From NCBI RefSeq assembly GCF_021130785.1, contig NC_060207.1:106366001-106430000 (forward strand): DNA of 64,000 nucleotides, written 5' to 3'. Both the position numbers and the translations under genes were made by a program. Origin of the DNA: Homalodisca vitripennis (lineage: Eukaryota > Arthropoda > Insecta > Hemiptera > Cicadellidae). Below are positions 12,541 through 24,801 of the stretch, piece after piece (within the stretch, counting starts at the first letter, position 1; every line of letters starts with the position of its first letter). The notes beneath the pieces are model-generated. The model saw nothing but the letters and a program-made list of their open reading frames with translations. It was not told where the DNA came from and ran no database searches.

Positions 12541-13759
12541 AAAAGTACAAAATAAACTATCTGAGTACTATAAAAAGTACCTCCTGATAAACTTATCTTC
12601 GTAAACAGCAGTATAAACTCAAAATCGGTCTTGCATACCTGTACTAACAGTGTTATAAAAACAAAAGTACTGATCGAATCGGTATAATTGTTTTATAACA
12701 ATCGCAATGAAACAGAGTACAACATTTTTTAACAATAACTGATTTTTTTATGATTTATATCTCCCCATAAAGCAAACGTTTTAAAATAGAAGTAAACTTT
12801 CCTTCTGCTAGACATTTAAAAATAACATTTCTAACTTTCAAAAAGTGTAAAATTAAAGTAAAAACTAATAATTTTCTTGAAATGCGTTATAGTTTCTTAT
12901 ATTAAAGATATTAACTTCTAAAGTTTCCCGGAAATTTTCACTTTTAAACGAATGTTCTCGTGGCAACAAGTGTAACTCCATTGACTACAATGTTCCTCTA
13001 TCTTAATTAAAAATGTATAATTAACATTTTTTATAAATCTCATTGAAATAATATCAATCTTTAAAACATATTGTAATGTTTTTCTGTAAAATAGATAATT
13101 GAAATTTGAACTTCAGTAACCTTTGAAATGAAATAGTTAAATTTGCTTTACTAATTTTTAATAATATTCGTAACATTTCTATTATGCTTCAAACCAAAGG
13201 TTTTAATACCTTGCTGTCTTGATAATAACTCCGAAATTTTGTAATAGTTATTTACAGTATAAATGCTACTTTTACAATAGAAATTCTGGAGGAATTAACT
13301 CACACAACATACTCTCTCGAGGTTAGTAACGTACTACCTTCGATCTAACCTGATCACGATCGTGTTCCCCCTTCTTACTCCCTACACCAATCAGCGCACA
13401 GTTATGCTGCACCGGAGTTGGTATTGTTAAAGACAATAATTAACATCCAGATTTATTACTACAGTTGTATTAACTCTAAATGTTTCTGATTAGAATTCTA
13501 TATCTAGCGCAATTGTACCTGCATTCGGAATTAACTTCAACATGTTCCCTATATTTTACAATTATCATATAATATTTCAGATAATTTATTTAAAATTCAT
13601 TTATTTCGCTTATTATGTTATAATTATATTTATTATTATTTTATTAATACCTTAGTAGATGGTATAGCGTGTCGAGAAACATTTCTGACACACACGCGCG
13701 CGCACCATAGTGGAGTTTTCCTTATATCCACAATCAAAAACATATATACATACTCGGTT
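12541..13759. other. AT-rich stretch without recognised genes
   Basis: Nothing supported apart from a short alternating CA/CG tract near 13690-13705. Confidence 0.55.
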
Positions 13760-14440
13760 CGAAAAGCCTAACGTCTACACTTCCGGCTCTTATAATCTTC
13801 TACCGGTCTACGTTTTCCCTGATAACGTTTGCCTCGTTGCCCTAACCAATAAAATATCAATATTGGTCTGAAAAGTCTAAATCAATCAAAAAGCGTCTAT
13901 TACCATCCAATATAGTTCCAGTCTATTGTATTTATACCACCCGATTGGGTAGGTAATAGACGCTACGCAAAAATGTTGTAATAGTGGTTGTATTGCTACA
14001 CCAATTAATAAAATATATATTACGTACATCTGCAAAGTCTACTCTGGTAAAAAACCGACTACTTCCGGTCATTGGAATTACTTCCAAACTAAAGAGTGTT
14101 TGGTGCATAGTAGCATTAGCTTTGTGGTCCCGACGAAAAAATATACACGTACATAGGTCTAAGAGTCTTCTTTGATTACAAAAAATGTATACGTACATTT
14201 AAAATAATCTTCCGGTCTAAAATATTTCCGGCGTTTACTGGTCACAGAAGTTGGTCTGAAAATTCGACTTTGGTCAAAAAAGTTACAACTGCGGTCATTA
14301 GAATCTACTTCCGGTACTGCAGTAGCGTTTGCTTTGTTGCCCTGACTAAGAAAATATATTAAGTTTAAAATTTACTTTGGTCACAAAGCGACAACTTCTG
14401 GTCATTACAATATACTTCCGTTTTAATGTATTTCGGTTAC
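13760..14440 (+). repeat. Diverged repeat cluster with ACTTCCGGT and CGTTTGCYTYGTTGCCCT modules
   Basis: Several modules recur. GCxTTxGCTTTGTxGxCCxGAC followed by AAAATATA occurs near 13826, 14112 and 14327, with a weaker one near 13990. (T)ACTTCCGGTCATT(G/A)GAAT-like units occur near 14060, 14295 and 14400, and GGTCTRAAAA near 13865, 14218 and 14253. Spacing is irregular (roughly 120-215 bp), so this is an old, decayed tandem or nested array. Related modules recur at 52935-53115. It has no coding potential that I can see; the two overlapping short ORFs inside are in opposite strands. Confidence 0.5.
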
Positions 14441-16744
14441 CAGTAGTACTGTATGTCGAGGGTATGTTTCAAATTTCACATTTCTAGTACAGCTGGAAGT
14501 TTAAAAGCAAAAATGTGGTTTTTACGGGTTTCAACCTCATTTTAAGCTCTATGAATGCTGATCTTCATGACAAATCGTTTATTTGTTTGTTAAAACATAA
14601 AACACGTGATTTCGACGCTGTAAAACTTCAGTGCTTTCTATATATTTATATAAAAAGCGTGGGATGCGTAAGCATAATTGGTTCAATAATTGGTTGATAA
14701 GGCTTCATCATTTTGTTTTATTATCAGAATAGCCAGTTATTCAATGCTGATGAAGTATAAAGTAAAATAATAAAACTATATAACACGTTTAAAGATTATT
14801 CATAGTTCTGTAAATTTTTTTTATTTTTTTAATTCAATTGCGGAGTAAGCAGGAGTTCAACTTAATATGTAAACATATATCCGGCAATGTCAGTTGAATT
14901 ACAGCTACTATATTGCCATACTGTCACAAGAATTTCTAATTGAAAACATATTTTAGAAAACTGCACATATACTGTACTAATTATAATAGAAATCCTTTCC
15001 AAATAAACTGTTTAATCATTAACAATTTTGCCAACCAAAATCCTACTATTAATATTTGTTCCTGAACTGTTTATTATTACGAGGTAACCATTCGGCGGTG
15101 CCATCTACTTACATGAATTGTTTATTGTTTTGTAATAAATAAACAATCTATACACATGTAATAATGGGCTGTAACAATGTAGCCATAAACCATTACTATG
15201 TTGAACATATTGCTGTTATTTCGTTAAATTACCAGTAACAAATATAAGAAATAAGAAATATTTGTTAGTGCATCACAAGAATTGTATATAATATCTTAAA
15301 TGTATTGTATATAAGTGTATCAGCGCTTTAATTGAATTTACAAAAGTGTTTTATTTTATATTTTTTCACGTTACTAAATGAAACAGGAAGTGAATATTTA
15401 TCAGTTACAACTGTTGACTGTATAAAATATTTTTTTATATAACTGTATAAACAGTTTTATTTTTTATGTTTTCAAACACGTCCCGTAAAGAGGCTGACAC
15501 ATACATGGGTGAGAGACTAGATACAGAGACGTATAACTGTTGTTTATGAATACTTATTATCGCGAGCAGACTTTTACTTCGACGGCAGAATTCCTGATCT
15601 CGCAAAAATAACACCAACACCAAAGAATTTAAAAAACTCTTCTTTCATTTGAGATGGATGCCAGGTTCATGCATGTCACACACTCGTGTTGGCAGTTGAA
15701 AATTTGAGAAATCTATGTGATGTATGAGTACAAAAATTGATATTTGAATGTTCTTGTGATTAAAAGCATCGGATAATATTCTTAGTGTTGTCTTTTGGTA
15801 TTTAATGTTCATTGATAACAACAATAAAAAGATTGAGGTCGAGAAGTACTAATTTATTTTGAGAACACTGATTTATATTTAATTTTGTTGTCTAAATAAA
15901 AAATATATTGAGCTTATATATCACATTAAATTTAAAAATTCATCAAATATACGAATTATCACATTTAAATCTTAAGTAATACTTAGTTAAAAGACGCGCA
16001 ATATTTGTTCAAATGAGGTGATTAGTAACAATTCCCAAACTCCGATAAAAACCACCACCGTCCAAGTCATTTAAAACTCACTTTAAACCTAATTAATTAA
16101 TAATGATACTTAATTAAAATCCTTAAATGTAAAACGTATGTGACACTGGATAAGAGTCATGCTAATGCCTGAAACATTATTTACGCAAAAGTCATTTCTG
16201 CGGTTCCTAGAGTATTTCGACACTAATCCGACCCTGCATCTTTCAACGCTATTCCTATAAAATACTTTTCGACGGTAATATCATTCGATACTATAAAACA
16301 GCCGTTGTTAAATTAAATAAATTTTAGAAAAACAGAAAATAGATTTCTTCCCTGATCCGAGTCTAACACTTCAGGCCAGCAATTTCATAATTTTCTAAAA
16401 ACTCCCTTCTTGTATCATCTTTATATTTTTGACTTAACTTTTTCTGGCCTTTGTTGTATAAAGAGAAAAGCAACACAAATGTTCACAAGAACTGAACGAA
16501 AATATGATTCTAAGCTGTTAGTATTGATCGATTAAAAACAAGATATTTACTATGATTAGATAAATAGTAACAAATTAATATTATACAATATATCAGATGA
16601 AATAATAAACTGCTACAATAGTGTACTTGTTCCTCTAACCACACACTATCATAAAACGTGCCTTAGCTTTACATGTCATATAAACTGGTTACCCTACAAC
16701 ATATACAATACATACACGTAATACTGCATTCATTATTGGTAAGT
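14441..16744. other. AT-rich stretch without recognised genes
   Basis: No supported features. ORFs at 14515-14697 and 15435-15623 are short and motif-free. Confidence 0.55.
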
Positions 16745-17529
16745 TTACAGCAATTGGCAGAGTGTTAGCGATGCTTATCATTCGGAGGTTGCAAAAATGT
16801 CATTTCTGTCTGTCTGTCTGTCTGTCTATCCGCGCGATATCTCGAAAACGAACTGACCTACGAAAACGGCTTCAAATTGTGCATTAAGCTTCATTTACAT
16901 ATGAAGAACACTGTTTTAGATTATGGTGCATTAAACTCCAGGGATTTGTCTGAGCGTTAGCGAATATTTTTACATTGGTGCTATGGTTAACTACAATAGC
17001 AACAAGAAAATAGTAGAATAAATTAATTTTTAAACAAACTAAGTACATTCATAAGCTAATTAGCATATGTCAATATTAGCTCCTGTAGCCTAACCATCCC
17101 AACACATACATGGTCATTTTATGGCGACTTGGTATATAAACTTTCACCATTTAAGCACTGATATGAAACTCAAAATGAACAGAAATGAGAATTCACCAGT
17201 GGCAAGATATATCGAGAAATATTTTCATCTGTAGACTTGAAATTTTTTCTGTGTAGACAAGAATGAGGTCTATTGTGCTGTATGTCCAACCATGGAATTT
17301 TTGGCTGATCGTGTTGTAGCCTATCACTCAGTAGGCTGACATAATTTTTCTTATGTTTTCCGGGAAGTAAATATTTAATTGCCGTATGATTTTCTATCGT
17401 ACCATCTGTCAGTAACGAAATGAGCTATATACGACATTTTCCATTGCACTTCAGCGCAACCTGTTACGCGACACATGGCTGCGACACGCGTTAAGGCGCC
17501 TGTGATGTGGCCGCCGTACTCCTACCTTG
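16745..17529 (+). repeat. Dispersed repeat family, copy A
   Basis: Shares with copies B (17925-18615) and C (63425 onward) the ordered landmarks TCATTTCTGTCTG; CGATATCTCGAAAACGAA; TTGAAAT; AAGCTTCATTTA; GGATTTGTCTGAGCGTTAGC; ACGAGAAAATAGCAGAATAA (here AAGAAAATAGTAGAATAA). Later come a TATATCGAGAAATATTTTCA-like segment with TCTGTAGACTTGAAATTT, and the common end GTACTCCTACCTTG. It contains a TCTG tetranucleotide run (16805-16828). There is no open frame of note. It is a medium-length interspersed repeat of unknown class, possibly non-autonomous. Confidence 0.65.
16805..16828. repeat. (TCTG)n short tandem repeat
   Basis: Six consecutive TCTG-type units within repeat copy A. The equivalent position is shorter in copies B and C. 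Confidence 0.9.
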
Positions 17530-17924
17530 TAAATATTGAAATAGAAGAAACAATTTTGAACAAACTTTTACACTTCATAGAATGTTTCCTTTTCAATTCT
17601 AGTGTAATAATTGTTTGTGTTTATTTAATTAGGAATTAATTTTTCTTACGATTTGGGTTCTGTTGTGATAAACTGAATTTTCGAACGCGGATGTAAATCA
17701 GGTTAATTCTCAATTCACGCTAAGCCTATCTGTTTACACAAATTACACCCTAAAAAATACTTTTTTCACTTTAATGAAACTTGTTTGCTGTTAGTTACAT
17801 AAATAATAAAACATTACTATTTAAGCATTTCAGGAAGTTTCATTTGGCATTGTATGATTCCAACAACATCTCAAATTAATTTTGTTGATCTCATAACAAT
17901 AAAATTTATTGGTTCAGCGTAATC

Positions 17925-18615
17925 GAAACCTATAATTCAAGGGGCTGAAAAGTTAATTTCTATCTGTCTGTCAATTTACATGATATCCCAAAAACGAAGC
18001 AACCTATAGACTTGAAATCTTGCATACAACTTCATTTATATACAAGCAACACTGGTCGACGATAGTGCATGTCACTTTATGGATTTTGCTATGCTATTTT
18101 GTTATGCGGTCGTATGGCGTGATGAGTAACCATGATATCAACGAGAAAATAGCAGAATAAAAAAAAATGTGTAAACCAACTGAATCCAATCGTATGGGAT
18201 TTTCAACACGACATAATAAAACACACACAGCCTTACTACGCCAATAAATACAATATCGCCTTTTGAGGACTTGGTATGTAGACTTTTATATTCAAAAACC
18301 GCTATTAAACCCAACTTAATAAACCAACATATGATGTAATGGGAATATATCTCGGGAGGGATTTCATATGTAGACTCTGCATTAAAATTCATTTCTACGT
18401 AGACAAAACGGAGTTCTATGATAGTGCATGCCCAACATGAAATTCGTCTGAACGTCAATGAAGTGTTAGTAGCTAATATGTACAAATTTCTATATGATTG
18501 TCTGTCTGATCGTAGGAGATCACGAAAATGAAATGAGATGGCTTGAAAAAATGCTGGTATCTTCTACGGTGACTATTAAGCAACAACTGGTGTAGTGTAC
18601 TCCTACCTTGATTTA
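17925..18615 (+). repeat. Dispersed repeat family, copy B
   Basis: Collinear with copy A. It has TATCTGTCTGTC, CATGATATCCCAAAAACGAA, TAGACTTGAAATC, CAACTTCATTTATATACAAG, CAACGAGAAAATAGCAGAAT, then TATATCTCGGGAGGGATTTC and TGTAGACTC, ending at GTGTACTCCTACCTTG (about 18597-18612). Only about 400 bp of unrelated DNA separates A and B, so they could be a degraded tandem pair. Confidence 0.6.
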
Positions 18616-19848
18616 AATATTAAGTTGCTTTGTTTTAATACTACGAGTAAATGAACAACTGGTATGCCTAAATATTTTCAAAAGAGACAATGCACTATGA
18701 CTTAATTAATACACTTTTATTTAATTTGTAATCCCAGTACTAAGGGTTATAAAAATCCATTTTTAACGAGCATTTATTACGGTTAGTGATTTAAAAATCC
18801 TCCCGGTTCATAATTTTTTGTCTCATTTTGAAACAAACATTTCTTTAACAAGAATAAAGTACCGTAACAAAGACACGTACTAATTATGTCAAGTTAAACA
18901 CACCCTACAGTGCGTCGATGTTTACAGTTTACATTCTATGTTTTGGATTTTCACACAAAACTTCAATCCTCATTCATTTATTCGAAAGGCAGCGTGTATA
19001 CATATTGACATTGAAAAGTACAAAAATCTGCTTTCGTTATAAACGAGTAGAGAGACTCTACTAAACGCTCAGACAATTCCACTCCTTAGTGTATAATTTA
19101 AAATATATTATTACTTCGGTTTAACGGCACACATCTAGACTTTATAACGAATAGAAGTATTGTAACTTTTTTCGGTACATCTTTTGTACACAAGTTGACG
19201 AAAACCGAGATCACTTATGTCTGCAAAACCATAAAAACTAACAAAAACTCTGTTATCCAGAGATAAATACCTGTTAATTTTCAGGGCAGATGTATCCTCT
19301 ATTTCAAGGGCATTATCTTAATAAGCAAAATATAAACCCTCGTACGATTGTGTTATTTTATTACATAAGGTAGAAAATTGCGTATTATAGCACTGTTTCC
19401 ATCATATCTCAAGACCCTAAGTCTTTTCATGGTTATATCAAAATCGATCTTATACTTAACAGACTGACAAGAAAGTGATTTGCTATCAAATGTTGAAGAG
19501 CTATTCGTGTAGAACTGATGGAAAATGTCATCCGGTTAATCTTTATATCATAAAGTAAATCTTTTCTTGCCTTTCCTTGTCTAAAAATAATACGATGTAG
19601 TTCCAAAATTACACGAGATAACCATACTGGTGATCAGTTTTCCTGTAAATAACATTGATTAATTAGGCTTACAAGATTAATTAGTCTGTAGTATGTGAAT
19701 GTATTCGTTCGTCCTTCTTATGTACTCTTCATTTATTTTTGCTAGTGGATATTTTTTTCGGTGAAATGTGAGTTTGTAGTACGGTCACCAACCACGAGAT
19801 GTACATAAGGAATTAATCACTTATTAAACTAGAAGAAACAATGAGTTA
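18616..19848. other. AT-rich stretch without recognised genes
   Basis: No supported features between repeat copy B and the mariner element. Confidence 0.55.
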
Positions 19849-19850
19849 TA

Positions 19851-19885
19851 CAGGGTGGCGCAGAGAAACGGGAAATTTTGAAATT
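19851..19885 (+). repeat. Left mariner terminal inverted repeat
   Basis: CAGGGTGGCGCAGAGAAA followed by CGGGAAATTTTGAAAT. Complementary to 21083-21117 with one mismatch. Confidence 0.9.
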
Positions 19886-19931
19886 GTTGTTGGTACACAT
19901 GTAAGTCTCGTAGGGGTGGGGGACAGAAGTC

Positions 19932-20950
19932 ATGATGCCAGGTAGTAACGGTCATTTAGTTGAGATGGAGCAGTGGAGTGTTGTGGAGCGTGCCGTTACC
20001 GTGAGAGCGTATTACAAAAGTGGCGACAGTGTAACAGCTGCACAACGAGTGTTCCAACGCCATTATGATATTCCTCCCCGCGGTCGAATTCCTTCTTCAC
20101 ATGCCATATCATCATGCGTTCGGAATTTTGAAGAGACTGGTTCGGCCTTAAAGAAAAACCTCCTGGGCGACTGTTCGAACCCCAGAAAATGTTGATGCGG
20201 TGCGAGTCACAGTGGAAAGGAGTCCGCGTCGCTCATCATTGCGTCGAAGTGTGCAAAGAATATTGCACGGCCTGCAGTTTCATCCTTACAAGCTTCAGAT
20301 TGTTTAAGCTCTAAAACCAAATGACGGTGAATTACGCTTACAATGTTGTGAAAAGCTACTGACTAAAATCAATGAGGACTTTCATTTAAATGGGCATGTC
20401 AATAAGCAGAACATGCGTCACTGGGGTCGCAGAAATCCCGGTGAACTTCATCAACGTCCGTTACACAGCCTTAAAGTTACTGTATGAAGTGCAGTGTCTT
20501 GTCGAGGGATAATTACTTCTTTGAGGATGGTAATCCACTGTAACTGTCACATCTGAACGTTACATTCATATGATGGTGACATTTCTTGCTCCACGGCTTC
20601 ATGCTTTTCCAGATATTGACATTCAGCAAACCTGATTTCAACAGGATGGAGCCACCTCACACACTACCAATCTGTCAATGGCAGCACTCAAGCGTTTGTT
20701 TGGGGAGCGCATAATTTCAAGGAACGCTAACGTCACTTGGCCTCCACGGTCTCCAGACCTCCAAGTGTGCGACTTCTTTCTATGGGAACATCTAAAGAGC
20801 GTTGTATACCAGACTAGGCCAAGAAATCTTCTTGAGCTCAAGACAGATTGAAGAACGCATCGCCAGCATCCCATAGAACACATTGCGTCGCATAATGATA
20901 CGTTTTCGATATCAATTGAATGAATGTGTTAGGCGCAATGGACAGCACTT
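19932..20950 (+). pseudogene. mariner transposase (DD36D-type spacing), decayed
   Basis: An ATG at 19932 opens an 87-residue frame with the N-terminal helix-turn-helix region (WSVVERAVTVRAYYKSGDSV, then SSHAISSCVRNFEETGS). A frameshift near 20160 continues as RTPENVDAVR, SPRRSSLRRSVQRILH, LQFHPYKLQ. After stops come FHLNGHVNKQNMRHWGRRNP and ELHQRPLHSLKVTV (first catalytic region; the expected Asp appears as NED), then QQDGATSHT with Asp at 20645-20647, and WPPRSPDL with Asp at 20756-20758, and FFLWEHLKS. The last two Asp codons are in frame with 36 residues between, wider than the 34 of classic mariner. At least three stops and two frameshifts remove activity. Confidence 0.9.
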
Positions 20951-21082
20951 AACTGATGTTATTTTTTTAAACTGACTTTAACTTTATTGTTATTTCCAAC
21001 ATTTCTCATGTAATTTCCACTCTTGCCTAACACATTTTAAGCATTAAAAAGTTGTTTGTACAATACATTGGTTCATTATGAT

Positions 21083-21117
21083 TATTTCAAAATTTCCCTT
21101 TTCTCTGCGCCACCCTG
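21083..21117 (-). repeat. Right mariner terminal inverted repeat
   Basis: Reverse complement of the left end, closing at CCACCCTG before the TA duplication. Confidence 0.9.
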
Positions 21118-21409
21118 TATTTGAAAAGTATTCAATACTCGCTGACGGATTTTTCAGGTAGGCTCTATTTGACAAATCAGAAATTATTCATCAAGACATG
21201 TTGTCAATACGCAATTTCAGATAGACGCAATAAATATTTTGTAAACTCTGAAAAGGCTGATATTAATTTACCAGTGTAAAAACTCCCTGTACATTTATAA
21301 AAACACAGAGAGAAAGAATTTATAATCAACATGTTTATAAAAGTCGTGTAGATATGAATAGAGTTCTCGGAAAAACATCATTGACAGAACCATAAACTAA
21401 ACAGAAGGT
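21118..21409. other. Short spacer after mariner
   Basis: No features recognised. Confidence 0.5.
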
Positions 21410-21630
21410 CGGCCCTGTGTACTTGCTCTATGTCGTAAAATCTCACAACTCGCCGACTATAACCCGAGGCGTAAAGCAGAGAGCACGCCGCGCCGGGGGT
21501 ATTATTCCATGTCGTTTATTCCAGGTGAGTGGAGAATATACTACCGCCGCGCCGCTGTATACAAGTTATAACCGAAGAGGACGCTGGGCACCTTTAGTCT
21601 CACCGCTCGCTGTTTACATTCGTTGATAAA
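21410..21630 (+). promoter_or_regulatory. GC-rich patch with consensus splice donor, possible first exon
   Basis: A locally GC- and CpG-rich stretch (CACGCCGCGCCGGGGG and CTACCGCCGCGCCGCTG) stands out from AT-rich flanks. It contains CCAGGTGAGTGG, a perfect CAG|GTGAGT 5' splice site with the exon end at 21524. This could be a non-coding first exon with its promoter, or a coding exon in the frame beginning at 21417, but no TATA box, initiator or known protein motif decides it. It could equally be chance, or a repeat of unknown kind. Confidence 0.25.
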
Positions 21631-24257
21631 TCGACGAAGACCTTTGGATGAGTTGTCATTATTTATTTACGGGGTTTGTAGCAATTATATTTGTGACATT
21701 TCACATTCTATCTCATACGTAGCACAAAGGAAATATTTTGAGAATAAAAGAGTTAAATTATTTTAAATTTAAATGGTATTACCCTTTCGGGTAATATTCT
21801 TCTACAGGGAGAATACGTAGGTCCGTATACACGGTCGTGTGTGTCTATGACATCTTTCCTTCATCTAGATTTAGTAGAAATATAGTTATAAGCATCCGTC
21901 TTTTTTCAAACTTTCAATGGTCGTCATCTTTAAATCTTTAGATATATTGAAAAATGTAAAAGAAAAAACATTGTGTATAATTAACTATTATGTTTATAGT
22001 ATATATTGGTTTGATTCTTCGTTTGGAATTAGTCAAGTTAAAATTGTTAGTGAAATGCGAAGAGCTGCCATCTAGAAATTTATTGGTTAGGGTTGGTTAA
22101 CAAACTCAATCAAGCTAAATCCAAAATATTACCCCTGTAATACGTAAAATCTTTATTAGGAACTACGGTAGCTTTCATGTTTACCCCCGCATTTTTGTAT
22201 ACTGCTTAACTATTTGAAATCACTTAATAAAAACCCCCTGAGGATTTTAAAACACTAATTATTGCGATCTTAAATCCATGACAAATAATCTATTCCAAAC
22301 CTATATATAAATATATATACACGCGCGCGGCACACACACACACGCGCCGCACGTTCGTGTATACGGACGTATGTTTTCCATATCATTTATTATGCATTTT
22401 AGTGCAAGCAAAAAATTGGTGTAGAACCCTCACGTCATTCGCTATAGTGTTTTTTCTGACGTGTTCTTTTTGATATCTCGTAAAATTTCCAGTTAGCTGG
22501 CAAAGTTTTAATGGATACACAACATTGCAGAAATAATTGTGAACACGATAACAACCGTAATTCGTAATAGTTCACATTAAACAAAGTACATCGGCTTGGT
22601 TGAGTTCAATAGCCGGCCTTAACCAATATACACGTTCTAAGGCGCGGTCATTCGCATTGTGTAAAATCTTTATCGAAGGTATTTCATAAAATAAAAAATA
22701 AATACTTTTCAAGCGATTTCAAGCAACATTTATTCTAAGCTATTTTCATTAATTCTTAAGATTTTAAGATGGGGGCCGTTTTTAGTTATGGAAGTATACC
22801 ATTAAACCGTTATAACGGAATATGTTTGCATAAAAAATGGATTAATTGTAACTAAATCAATCCGAATTATTTAGATTCTAAAACTCAGACTATGAGTTAA
22901 AGTTAGCATATCGTTATGAAAACATGAAAATAAAGTATTTAAACATATTAATCTAAATTATCTCTCAATGTGGATCTTCTGGATCTCTGGAAAGATCTCT
23001 GGTTAGTAAACAGTAAAATAAAAGTGTTTAATGTGCATAAGGAAAAAGTTTGTGCCATATGTTAGCACTATTTATTTAAATTGAAGTTAATGTTTTATAA
23101 ACCGTCCACATTAGTAAGTCAGGTATTGTTACATTGCTAATTAATACCTAGAATCAAAGAAGATTTTATGTGGTTACTGACCAGCACCTCATTTTAAATT
23201 CCATTTCTCGCAACGACCCTAACTTTTTAACGGTGGTTATAATCAATCTATTAGCAAGAAAACTCATTTACAGGCAGGAAAGCCGATACGTGCGTTAACC
23301 GACCATAAATCAATTAAAAAGTGCGTACGTGGGGTCGTGTGGGGTAGTGGTTACGTGAGAATTATGAGGGTAATGTGACAGATATCGATTCGGCAAAGTG
23401 GAATGCAGCCGTGTAGAACGCTTGCAGGTCACGCTCCTCTCTCTAGCATAACCTGTACACGTTCCTTCACAAACTTTATGAAATACCTCAGAACATTTTA
23501 TACACTGTGAGAAATGCCTTTTAATAGGAGTGGTGGAGATGGAGAGTCGTAAACGGGAACTTATTACATTTTCAAGACAAACTTTACCTTCGGGTGGATA
23601 AAAACATATCGTTAAAAGATAATGACATTAAAAGATCTAATGTTAATATTTCGTTATAAATTGCTCGATTTCACCTTTTCCTCTGCCAAAAAGATTATTA
23701 AATTTTAAAAATTCGTATTTGAGAACTAAATTGAACAAACATTTGCAATCTACATGGCGAGGAAGTAAAAAATACTAAATTCAAAATTTAGGAAGCATAG
23801 TCTACAGCTTAAAATAAATGACACAGCTGAACGATGTAAACTATTTGTCAAACATAAATCTCAGAACTCTGCAACTTTGAATGAGATTGGGTTCTTGAGA
23901 GCTGCTTATTATTTACCAGAAAGATTACAGACCTTTATGCTTCTCACACTCATGCTAATGCTCCTCACACTCATGCATATTCTCATCACAGTCAAGTTTG
24001 CCTGTTACTCGTACTTGTACTTCGAACGCTTGTACTGCTAACACTCGTGCTTGTCCTCCTTTCTCTCAAACTTGTACTCCTGACAAGTATGTCCTTAGAT
24101 AACTCAACTTAAGGATTATTTTAAAATTAATAAAAACCGTAGGTTGTTTGAATGAGGTCAATAACAGTACTGGTCGACTCTGTTGGTAATCTCATGTAAC
24201 ATTCACTGGAGGTGTTATTAGCACACAAGTGAAAATTTAAACCAGAACAGCCATTCC
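21631..24257. other. AT-rich stretch without recognised genes
   Basis: No supported genes. A short alternating purine-pyrimidine tract (AT, then CG, then CA steps) occupies 22302-22352, and CT-rich short direct repeats (CTCACACTCATGC and variants) occur around 23940-24080. Confidence 0.55.
22302..22352. repeat. Compound (AT)n-(CG)n-(CA)n tract
   Basis: Alternating purine-pyrimidine composition throughout, of a kind that can adopt Z-DNA. Confidence 0.7.
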
Positions 24258-24260
24258 ATT

Positions 24261-24652
24261 GTGACGGACGGGACAAGCAGAGAGATAAATTTCCTTATAG
24301 TATCTATAAAAAAAAGTTATCATGCATTAAAACCTTCTGCAGTTTTTTTCAGCATATCTTAAGCATTTTTTAAACTCACTTAAAAAAAAAATACTTTGAA
24401 ATATAAATGAGTTACAGCATTTTTAAAGCGTGTGACGGACGGGGACGTAATTTGGACACTACAGAAACTACACTAACTTTTACTACATTTTTCTGTGAAT
24501 TGTACAATAATTATTTTTACAATTGTACAATAAGTTGTTTTTTTTTCCTGGTAATCATGTGCTTTATTTTCCATTTTAAAACTCTGTGTTACAACAAAAA
24601 AAATTCAAATTTAGCAGTTGACGTGTGACGGACGGGACGTGACGGACGGGAC
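24261..24652 (+). repeat. Left cluster of GTGACGGACGGGAC motifs (4 copies)
   Basis: Copies at 24261-24274, 24432-24446 (one extra G), 24625-24638 and 24639-24652. The last two are a perfect head-to-tail tandem. All are on the plus strand, downstream of the minus-strand gene's 3' end. Confidence 0.9.
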
Positions 24653-24801
24653 AAAAGGTTACTTGTGTATAAAAACAACAAACAGTAACTTAATACACTT
24701 TTTTATTCATGAACACTTTTACTCAACTATTTAACTTAAATTTACTTACAACTAGAACCTGTTATAATTGAAATTAAAATATTTACAAGGGTTTTTTCAT
24801 C

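Larger units (their letters stand above)
19851..21117 (+). mobile_element. mariner-type transposon with TA target duplication
   Basis: Inverted ends start CAGGGTGGCGCAGAGAAA and continue for about 35 bp with one visible mismatch (C versus A after GAGAAA). A TA dinucleotide flanks both sides (19849-19850 and 21118-21119), as expected for Tc1/mariner insertion. The length of 1267 bp is that of a full-size mariner, so the element is structurally complete though its transposase is dead. Confidence 0.92.

Noticed and set aside
20638..20883. 81-codon minus-strand ORF inside the mariner
   Set aside because: It is antisense to recognisable mariner transposase motifs QQDGATSHT and WPPRSPDL on the plus strand.
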